A DNA stretch of 5,028 bases from PVC group bacterium (GTDB taxonomy: Bacteria > Verrucomicrobiota > Kiritimatiellia > SS1-B-03-39 > UBA6053): assembly GCA_003565035.1 (NCBI GenBank), contig PXDP01000257.1, positions 1 through 5,028 of the forward strand. Direction: 5' to 3'. Below the pieces are notes generated by a model, which had not been told where the DNA came from, did not search any database, and saw only the letters and a list, made by a program, of their open reading frames with translations. Position 1 is the stretch's first letter. Each line of letters starts with the position of its first letter. Below, piece after piece: positions 1 to 3,891 of this stretch. A program made the translations under genes and the position numbers.

Positions 1-30
1 AAAACCCCTGTAAAAACAGGGGTTTTAAAA
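1..30. terminator. Perfect A/T-flanked hairpin, probable bidirectional terminator
   Basis: A 10-bp perfect inverted repeat (AAAACCCCTG at 1-10, CAGGGGTTTT at 17-26) encloses the 6-base loop TAAAAA. The GC-rich stem flanked by As on the left and Ts on the right can end transcription in both directions. It may serve a gene lying left of the window on the plus strand. It could also catch minus-strand transcripts arriving from the recombinase operon, although a 320-bp mobile element lies between. The window edge cuts off the left flank, so the minus-strand T-tract cannot be judged fully. Confidence 0.75.
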
Positions 31-52
31 GGGGGGGGAGGATAAGGGGGGG
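31..52. other. G-run cluster, possible G-quadruplex
   Basis: Runs of eight and seven G residues (31-38 and 46-52) are separated by AGGATAA. The plus strand could in principle fold into a G-quadruplex. A further run of nine G lies at 432-440, on the other side of the mobile element. No function can be read from these runs. They may simply be slippage-prone simple sequence in a gene-free stretch. Confidence 0.35.
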
Positions 53-55
53 TAA

Positions 56-67
56 CGAGTCTCTGTG
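56..67. repeat. Left 12-bp target-site duplication
   Basis: CGAGTCTCTGTG here is repeated exactly at 388-399, immediately outside the two ends of the inverted-repeat element. The duplication could be read as 11 bp (GAGTCTCTGTG) if base 388 belongs to the element. A length of 11-12 bp fits IS4-family elements, especially the IS231 type. Confidence 0.88.
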
Positions 68-68
68 T

Positions 69-88
69 AATGGCACTAACTTAAGGGG
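69..88 (+). repeat. Left terminal inverted repeat
   Basis: AATGGCACTAACTTAAGGGG is the exact reverse complement of 368-387, with no mismatch over 20 bp. This is the presumed transposase-binding end of the MITE-like element. Confidence 0.9.
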
Positions 89-96
89 GTATTCAC

Positions 97-111
97 AGCC
101 CCGGAGGGGCT
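97..111. repeat. Small hairpin inside the left end of the MITE
   Basis: AGCCCC and GGGGCT form a 6-bp stem around a GGA loop. A mirror-placed hairpin (GCCCCC, loop TCC, GGGGGC) lies at 324-338 near the right end. Together they make the two halves of the element structurally symmetric. Confidence 0.65.
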
Positions 112-112
112 A

Positions 113-322
113 ACGCGGTCAGCCCGGGGTCAGCGACGGAGGAGCGCAGCCCCGGAAATCTATGCGTAAATAAATGGGGGCCCCGAAGGGGTCCGGGCGA
201 TACGGAGAATCGAGGCGGAACCCATGGCACACACTCGTCCGCACCCCTTCGGGGCGCACGAATGTTATCCGATATTTCCCCGGGGCTTCAGTCGTGCCTC
301 CTTTGCCCCGGGCTGACCGCGT
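113..322. repeat. Nested internal inverted repeats of the MITE
   Basis: Bases 113-129 (ACGCGGTCAGCCCGGGG) are the perfect reverse complement of 306-322. Further in, 180-192 pairs with 243-255 (CCCCGAAGGGG against CCCCTTCGGGG plus one extra pair at each end). An imperfect pair joins about 149-160 to 271-286. Each of these arms is itself partly palindromic, so local stems and a long-range fold can compete. A transcript or single strand of the element could fold into a long branched structure. Confidence 0.8.
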
Positions 323-367
323 CGCCCCCTCCGGGGGCATTATATTCTGGATACAAAATGTGAAATG

Positions 368-387
368 CCCCTTAAGTTAGTGCCATT
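368..387 (-). repeat. Right terminal inverted repeat
   Basis: This is the exact reverse complement of 69-88, ending in GTTAGTGCCATT, and is followed directly by the right copy of the 12-bp target duplication. Confidence 0.9.
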
Positions 388-399
388 CGAGTCTCTGTG
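388..399. repeat. Right 12-bp target-site duplication
   Basis: CGAGTCTCTGTG is identical to 56-67 and abuts the right terminal repeat of the MITE. Removing 68-399 would restore an uninterrupted sequence reading CGAGTCTCTGTG followed by ATGTTCAGGC. Confidence 0.88.
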
Positions 400-521
400 A
401 TGTTCAGGCAAGGGCAAAGGAGGGCCTTAGCGGGGGGGGGATGGTCTTTTGTCAATCCGGTTAGATATACACCTTTCCCGCGTGCGCGATGTTTAAGGCA
501 ACCTCGTCTGCCTGGAGCAAT
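400..521. other. Gene-free stretch between MITE and the recombinase operon end
   Basis: Neither strand holds a plausible gene; the only ATG start with some context (441) gives seven codons. It contains a nine-G run (432-440) and a weak 5-bp stem (496-500 with 509-513) just downstream of the last operon gene. That stem has no T-tract on the minus strand, so I do not call it a terminator. No copy of the tRNA-Pro 3' end is visible, so the far attachment site of the element is not here. Confidence 0.6.
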
Positions 522-1715
522 TCAATAATCAGCGCAGACAAAAACCGTTGATGGGTTTAACCTCACCCCCCACTCATTTTCTTTGGGCAGAATCTCTGAC
601 TGAAAAACGGATTCATAAAAAGGACGTTCATATTCATCCAGGCTCATTCCTTGAAACAAAATTTTCCAAGGGGATGATTCAATTGTCTGCAGTCCAACCC
701 TTTTTTTTAAAGCTGACACTGGGAGGTAGTCGTCAGGGTGGGTTTCACGATGTTCAAATAGAACCTTCAGCAACATACAACCAACCCTTTTCCGTTTTCG
801 AAACGTAAACGTCAAAGGTCCGTACTTCAAGCGCATCCAGTCTGATGAAATTTCAATTTTTTGCGGATACGGGTGTGGCTGTATAAGACAGTCTGACTGA
901 CCATGTTCTCTGTCTTGAGATATGGTAGGGATATCTTTAGGATACTGTAAAGATTCGACAACTTTTCTTAAAAATATGCTGCGGCCATCTGCGAAAATCG
1001 CCACACCATCCAACTCGCTGTGAAGACCGCGCTCAGCGCCAGATTGATTAGACCGATGGTGTTCCCATTTTACTTTGGTGTCTGCATATGACAGGGCCAA
1101 GTTGCTAGAGAAATTCTCAAAAGCAATGGCGTGGACATCATGTTTTAAATGGGTATTGAGTCTCCGGAATAGCTCCTTTAGCATGATGTGAATGTTTGAA
1201 TCATCGTAAGGCGGTTTAATCAGATCATAACCTAAATAGTTCCGCAGGCCCTTCAAAACCGCCAAGGCGCTTTTTTTAGTAATTGTTAGACCTGATCCCC
1301 CTAGATTTTTTAGACCTTGTTGGAGTATGTTTGAGGCCAGGTGTAAGTGATGTAGTTCAAATATTAACTCGCCAAGTCCGCTGCATACAAATGGGGATAT
1401 GATTGCGAGAGGCGGATCATCTGGCATTTTTAACTCCGGTAAAATTGGAGTGAGGCGTAACCAGATATCATTGTCGATGCACAACTTAAGGGTCCAACTC
1501 TGACCTTCGCGCTTCCAGGTTGTCTCTTCAATAGGGACCCAGTTATTGAAATAGTCCATCACTCCCTTATGGCCAAAGATCAGAGGCAGTCTGCTCTCGT
1601 CCATAGATGAATACTCAGGGATAATGGAAGATAAATCTTGGTGAACCCAATGAACTATTGGAGTTTGCTCTATTGGCCACACGGACCCGGACCCTTCACC
1701 ATTTCGCTTATTCAT
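522..1715 (-). CDS. Unrecognised recombinase-coupled protein with C-terminal winged-helix-like domain (397 aa)
   Basis: I do not recognise this protein as a named family. The start at 1715 is chosen because its ATG overlaps the recombinase stop (ATGAATAA, 8-base overlap) and is preceded by AGGAG seven bases upstream. An ATG twelve codons further up lacks this context. No signal peptide or membrane segment is visible, so it is probably cytoplasmic. Residues 1-290 have no motif I can name. From about residue 292 (DWMRLKYGPLTFTFRKRKRV) through 341, and on to the end, a strand, two helices and a WKILFQ stretch followed by a basic or aromatic tail resemble winged-helix domains seen in hypothetical proteins of integrated elements. 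This suggests DNA binding, by inference only. Base use is AT-rich (22 G/C of 60 at 1141-1200 and 25 of 60 at 1261-1320), unlike the recombinase and gltX, so its origin probably differs. It should be translated by coupling to the recombinase. It might be a directionality or regulatory partner, or a cargo function. Confidence 0.85.
   Translation of the reverse strand: MNKRNGEGSGSVWPIEQTPIVHWVHQDLSSIIPEYSSMDESRLPLIFGHKGVMDYFNNWVPIEETTWKREGQSWTLKLCIDNDIWLRLTPILPELKMPDDPPLAIISPFVCSGLGELIFELHHLHLASNILQQGLKNLGGSGLTITKKSALAVLKGLRNYLGYDLIKPPYDDSNIHIMLKELFRRLNTHLKHDVHAIAFENFSSNLALSYADTKVKWEHHRSNQSGAERGLHSELDGVAIFADGRSIFLRKVVESLQYPKDIPTISQDREHGQSDCLIQPHPYPQKIEISSDWMRLKYGPLTFTFRKRKRVGCMLLKVLFEHRETHPDDYLPVSALKKRVGLQTIESSPWKILFQGMSLDEYERPFYESVFQSEILPKENEWGVRLNPSTVFVCADY
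693..842 (-). other. Winged-helix-like region of the coupled protein
   Basis: This stretch encodes about residues 292-341. A short basic beta-like segment (LTFTFRKRKRV) leads into a hydrophobic helix (CMLLKVLFEHRE) and then a second helix (PVSALKKRVG). The spacing matches the first helices of a winged helix. The assignment rests on pattern recognition alone, with no profile search. Confidence 0.4.
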
Positions 1716-3357
1716 GACCCTTCTCCTGAAGGAATTCAACCAGTGTATCACGATCTCGCCGCCAAGTTTTGGCGTTCATGGATTGGAGGATGTCCATGAT
1801 TTTCTCATCACGGTTCGTGCCATCCGCCACCTTCCCTCCCTCCAGGGTCATCCGGGGGGCGACACGCTCGAACTCCCGGCGGAAGTCCTCGCGGTCCGGC
1901 TGCAGGTAGTGGGTGCGCACGACATCGACCGTCGTGTGCCCTGTCACCCTCCGCACCAGCTCTTCCGCCATACCCGCAGTGAGTGCCCGGGTAACGAAGG
2001 TTGTGCGGAAGCTATGCCAGCCCCGAATACTCCCGCGTTTCAAGCGCTGCCCGCCATTGTCCTCCACAATCCCGCCAAGCCGTTTCCCAGCTCTTTTAGG
2101 GCGGCGGAGAACCTCATATCCCGTGATCTCCTCCAAGGCGTTGAGGTGGAGACTCACCGTGGCTTTGGCGACTCCCAGGGCCTTGCTGACCTCCGGCAAG
2201 GTTTTACCGGAGAGGTAAAGGGAGAGAACTTCCAGCATGACCCGCTTTTTCCGGAGTTGGTACCCGGCCTGTTCCACCGCCTCGGCTGCGATGGATATGA
2301 TCGTTCCTCTGTCCGCTGTTTTGAGGCCGGGTCTGTCCCGGATGAGTTTTTTCTTTTCCCCGCCCGCACCGGAATCGAAACCGGCCTGACGCATCATGGC
2401 GGAGAAGCGGGTGTCAAGCAGATGTCGCGTTTTCGGGTCACTGTACAGAGATGCCGCTTCTGGAAACAGATCCGGTTTTTCTTTTATAATACCTTCAAGC
2501 TCCTTGAGGAGCAGGGGCAGGATGGGGATCTGGCAGGTCTCCCGGGTCTTGGATGTTCGGACGGTGATAAATCCGCTTTGCAGATCCACAGACTTCCACT
2601 GCAAGGTACAGCAGTCCCCCTTGCGCATCCCAGTGCAGATCGCGGTGATGACGGGCCCCCGCAGCAGGTCATCTTTTTCGACCGCCTTAAGAATGGCCTT
2701 CAGCTCTTCTTCAGAAAACGGTTTGCGGTGAACGGTGTTCTCATCGCGGAGAGGGACGCTGCGCAGGTAGTCCAGATAAGCGGGGGAGGCGGGTGCTACG
2801 CGGCTGAATACCGAGCGCAGATGCGTCAGGGTGCCATTCCAGCTTCTGCCGCTGATACCCCGTTCATCCTCCCGGTGCAAAAACCCCCGGAGGTGACGTT
2901 CCGTGATCTCGAACACATCCACAAGGTCAGGATCGGTTTCCTCCATAAATTCCACGAATCGGGAAAGCACTGAGCATCCATGATGAAGGTATTGATCCCC
3001 CGGCTTCCTTTTGCGGGGCATACGCCGCCAGATCCCGGGAAGATCGTTGATTTTGGTAGCCTTGCTCGACTTCCCCGTCTTCGCCTTCAGTACCTTCTCC
3101 GCCAGAGCCACCTCAGTCTGCTTCGTTTTCAGCTCCTGGGCAAGCCGATCATGTGCCGCCAGTGCCTGATGATAGCTGTTCATGAAGACTCGGTCGCCCT
3201 CCTCCAAACGTTTCAGCGAGGAAGGACGGCGCCCCTCAATCGGGATATTCTGTTCCGCCCCGTCTTTCAAGTACGTGAGGGGGAAGCGGCAAAGCTTGCC
3301 GTTGACTTTGATAGCGGCCACCCAATGGCGGGCCTCGGGACGTAAAAAAAGGGCCAT
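1708..3357 (-). CDS. Tyrosine recombinase (phage-type integrase) with a helix-turn-helix inserted in the catalytic domain
   Basis: Site-specific recombinase that cuts and rejoins DNA through a tyrosine, here probably integrating and excising its element at tRNA-Pro. The N-terminus (1-50) is beta-rich and may bind arm sites. Residues 50-95 look coiled-coil, about 106-190 form the SAM-like core-binding domain, and about 213-500 form the catalytic domain. The catalytic residues are all present: R245 (CTGMRKGD), K270 (TSKT), H448 and R451 (WHSFR), H474 (VTGHTT) and Y484 (THYLQ). R245 and H448 are 203 residues apart, against roughly 100 in lambda Int. The excess (about 333-440) contains a helix-turn-helix at 372-413 (LPEVSKALGVAKATVSLHLN). 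About 65 residues follow the tyrosine, also more than usual. The ATG at 3357 is secure: GGAG lies four bases upstream and an in-frame TGA lies at 3382-3384. It is the first gene of a two-gene unit. At 549 residues it is longer than common integrases. Confidence 0.95.
   Translation of the reverse strand: MALFLRPEARHWVAAIKVNGKLCRFPLTYLKDGAEQNIPIEGRRPSSLKRLEEGDRVFMNSYHQALAAHDRLAQELKTKQTEVALAEKVLKAKTGKSSKATKINDLPGIWRRMPRKRKPGDQYLHHGCSVLSRFVEFMEETDPDLVDVFEITERHLRGFLHREDERGISGRSWNGTLTHLRSVFSRVAPASPAYLDYLRSVPLRDENTVHRKPFSEEELKAILKAVEKDDLLRGPVITAICTGMRKGDCCTLQWKSVDLQSGFITVRTSKTRETCQIPILPLLLKELEGIIKEKPDLFPEAASLYSDPKTRHLLDTRFSAMMRQAGFDSGAGGEKKKLIRDRPGLKTADRGTIISIAAEAVEQAGYQLRKKRVMLEVLSLYLSGKTLPEVSKALGVAKATVSLHLNALEEITGYEVLRRPKRAGKRLGGIVEDNGGQRLKRGSIRGWHSFRTTFVTRALTAGMAEELVRRVTGHTTVDVVRTHYLQPDREDFRREFERVAPRMTLEGGKVADGTNRDEKIMDILQSMNAKTWRRDRDTLVEFLQEKGHE
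1723..1727 (-). promoter_or_regulatory. Ribosome binding site inside the recombinase gene, for the coupled protein
   Basis: AGGAG on the minus strand lies within the last codons of the recombinase, seven bases before the ATG at 1715. Together with the overlapping ATGAATAA it indicates translational coupling or reinitiation, and it decides the start of the downstream gene. Confidence 0.8.
2119..2244 (-). other. Helix-turn-helix inside the recombinase catalytic domain
   Basis: Encodes about residues 372-413. A leading helix (VMLEVLSLYLSG) is followed by TLPEVSKALGV, a tight turn, and the recognition-like helix AKATVSLHLNALEEITG. This is the textbook pattern of MarR-, ArsR- or LuxR-style helix-turn-helix units (a small residue in the first helix, G in the turn, and a TVS/HL signature in the second). 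It lies between the catalytic lysine K270 and the HxxR box, where ordinary tyrosine recombinases have a shorter segment. Confidence 0.75.
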
Positions 3358-3361
3358 AGCA

Positions 3362-3365
3362 CTCC
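3362..3365 (-). promoter_or_regulatory. Ribosome binding site of the recombinase
   Basis: GGAG on the minus strand lies four bases before the ATG at 3357 (GGAG, TGCT, ATG). Confidence 0.7.
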
Positions 3366-3380
3366 AGATCTTTTTCAGGC

Positions 3381-3409
3381 ATCATGAGGCGTTTTCGGGC
3401 CCCTGTCAA
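3381..3409 (-). promoter_or_regulatory. Sigma70-type promoter of the recombinase operon
   Basis: On the minus strand, TTGACA (3404-3409, perfect -35) is followed after exactly 17 bases by CATGAT (3381-3386, four of six matches to the -10 consensus). Transcription would begin near 3374, giving a leader of about 16 bases before the ATG at 3357. No other promoter is visible for the second gene, so both should be expressed from here. Confidence 0.7.
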
Positions 3410-3417
3410 GCCCTCAA

Positions 3418-3437
3418 GTTTCACAATCGTTTCACAA
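3418..3437. repeat. Paired 9-bp repeats, 11 bp apart, upstream of the recombinase promoter
   Basis: GTTTCACAA occurs at 3418-3426 and again at 3429-3437, the two starts being 11 bp apart, so both copies face the same side of the helix. They lie just upstream of the -35 box and between the promoter and the tRNA. That suits arm-type recombinase sites, a directionality-factor site or an operator. The role is inferred. Confidence 0.55.
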
Positions 3438-3438
3438 A

Positions 3439-3464
3439 GACGAACTGGCGAACAATTATTCGTC
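3439..3464. promoter_or_regulatory. Near-palindrome in the recombinase control region
   Basis: CGAACAATTATTCG (3449-3462) is palindromic apart from one base pair. A wider inverted pair, GACGAA (3439-3444) and TTCGTC (3459-3464), overlaps it. Such symmetry is typical of a dimeric DNA-binding protein site. The helix-turn-helix of the recombinase and the winged-helix-like partner are the obvious candidates in this window, but nothing proves binding. Confidence 0.45.
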
Positions 3465-3479
3465 GATTCTTTGATAAAT

Positions 3480-3513
3480 AAAACCCCGCTAAACGCAGTG
3501 TTTGCGGGGGTTT
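3480..3513 (-). terminator. Rho-independent terminator of tRNA-Pro
   Basis: The stem CCCCGC (3484-3489) with GCGGGG (3504-3509) is prolonged by AAAC (3491-3494) with GTTT (3500-3503), with a one-base bulge and a GCAGT loop. Read on the minus strand, the hairpin is followed by TTTTATTTA. It begins about six bases after the CCA end of the tRNA. It separates tRNA transcription from the recombinase promoter. Confidence 0.85.
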
Positions 3514-3518
3514 AAAGA

Positions 3519-3560
3519 TGGTCGGGGCGACAGGATTCGAACCTGCGACTTCTTGCACCC
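3519..3560. other. Candidate attachment site at the tRNA-Pro 3' half
   Basis: Tyrosine recombinases commonly integrate at tRNA 3' ends and rebuild the gene from the incoming copy. Here the recombinase promoter begins about 110 bases beyond the tRNA 3' end, with the gene on the element side, which is the classical arrangement. The T-arm and anticodon-stem segments (about 3519-3560) are the usual crossover zone. No second copy is visible elsewhere in the window, so the exact core cannot be set. Confidence 0.4.
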
Positions 3561-3595
3561 GAAGCAAGCGCTCTACCAGGCTGAGCCACGCCCCG
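3519..3595 (-). tRNA. tRNA-Pro, anticodon CGG
   Basis: A complete 77-base cloverleaf on the minus strand. The acceptor stem CGGGGCG/CGCCCCG (3589-3595 with 3523-3529) is perfect. The D arm reads GCTC, AGCCTGGTA, GAGC. The anticodon stem CTTGC/GCAAG encloses the loop TTCGGGT, giving anticodon CGG. The T arm contains the standard GGTTCGAATCC core. The discriminator is A and CCA is encoded. AGCCTGGTA in the D loop is typical of bacterial tRNA-Pro. It decodes CCG codons, which are frequent in the neighbouring gltX. Its 3' end faces the recombinase promoter, so it is the likely integration target. Confidence 0.97.
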
Positions 3596-3613
3596 ACCGA
3601 AAATGGAGGCTCC

Positions 3614-3643
3614 CTTATACCCGCACTTCCAGGGTGTCCGCAA
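3614..3643 (-). promoter_or_regulatory. Promoter of tRNA-Pro
   Basis: On the minus strand, TTGCGG (3638-3643) and TATAAG (3614-3619) are separated by 18 bases. Transcription would start near 3607, about a dozen bases before the mature tRNA 5' end at 3595. The match is moderate but well placed. Confidence 0.55.
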
Positions 3644-3891
3644 GTTTTATTTCAAAGATTCCGCATGTATTTCAAGCGCCTATGGAGAAGAAGGGCTTTG
3701 TCAAACCTTGTACAGATGTCGGACCACGGATAGGGTATGAAACTTTCGGGTGAGGCCATATCTTTCAGTTTTTTCGTTGAGGACCCTGAAATTTATGCGA
3801 CGCTCGGCTTCACCCCAGACGAGATCACCCTTTGATGGGATTCCCTCGCTTTCCCGCTTGATTGACGGCTGGATTTTGACAAGAGAGGAAC
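3644..3891. other. Leader region between the tRNA-Pro promoter and gltX
   Basis: No convincing gene on either strand. A weak plus-strand promoter candidate for gltX is TTGTAC (3708-3713), 17 bases, then TAGGGT (3731-3736), each matching three of six consensus bases. If used, the gltX leader would be about 150 bases. I see no recognisable riboswitch, T-box or terminator in it. Confidence 0.35.
3883..3888 (+). promoter_or_regulatory. Ribosome binding site of gltX with short spacing
   Basis: GAGAGG lies three bases before the ATG at 3892, closer than is usual. The start is nevertheless firm, because an in-frame TGA sits at 3877-3879 with no start codon between, and the family's conserved RFAPSPTG begins at residue 8. 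Confidence 0.55.

Larger units (their letters stand above)
68..387. mobile_element. Non-autonomous MITE-like insertion, 320 bp, IS4/IS231-type ends
   Basis: The element has 20-bp perfect terminal inverted repeats (69-88 and 368-387) and is bracketed by an exact 12-bp direct repeat (56-67, 388-399), so it moved as a unit and left a target duplication. It has no transposase; the short open frames inside are GC-biased by-products. The interior is strongly self-complementary. Two small hairpins (97-111 and 324-338) sit symmetrically near the ends, followed by a 17-bp perfect inverted pair (113-129 with 306-322) and a 13-bp pair (180-192 with 243-255). The terminal motif containing AACTTAAG resembles the ends I recall for IS231 elements of the IS4 family, whose duplications are 10-12 bp; this family assignment is from memory. 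Base 68 (T) has no partner on the right, so the left end is uncertain by one base. Mobilisation would need a transposase in trans. Confidence 0.85.

Noticed and set aside
1..30. Resemblance of the left-edge hairpin to the terminator at 3480-3513, as a duplicated element end
   Set aside because: Both are A/T-flanked CCCC/GGGG terminators; the loops and inner stems differ, so the likeness is structural and not a repeat.
119..380. Short open frames on both strands inside the MITE
   Set aside because: They arise from GC-rich inverted repeats, lack ribosome binding sites and are not transposase-like.
440..446. GATGGTC shared with 3517-3523 at the tRNA 3' end, as a possible second attachment site
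   Set aside because: Seven bases is too short to separate from chance, and the flanks diverge at once.
496..513. Stem AGGCA/TGCCT downstream of the partner gene as an operon terminator
   Set aside because: Only five base pairs with an eight-base loop and no T-tract on the minus strand.
1714..2973. A 419-codon open frame on the plus strand, antisense to the recombinase
   Set aside because: It lies wholly opposite a recombinase with complete catalytic motifs, shows no recognisable motif itself, and is explained by GC-biased codon use.
3502..3753. Plus-strand frames reading GATGFEPATS or GDRIRTCDF across the tRNA
   Set aside because: These are the familiar artefact translations of tRNA genes read on the opposite strand.
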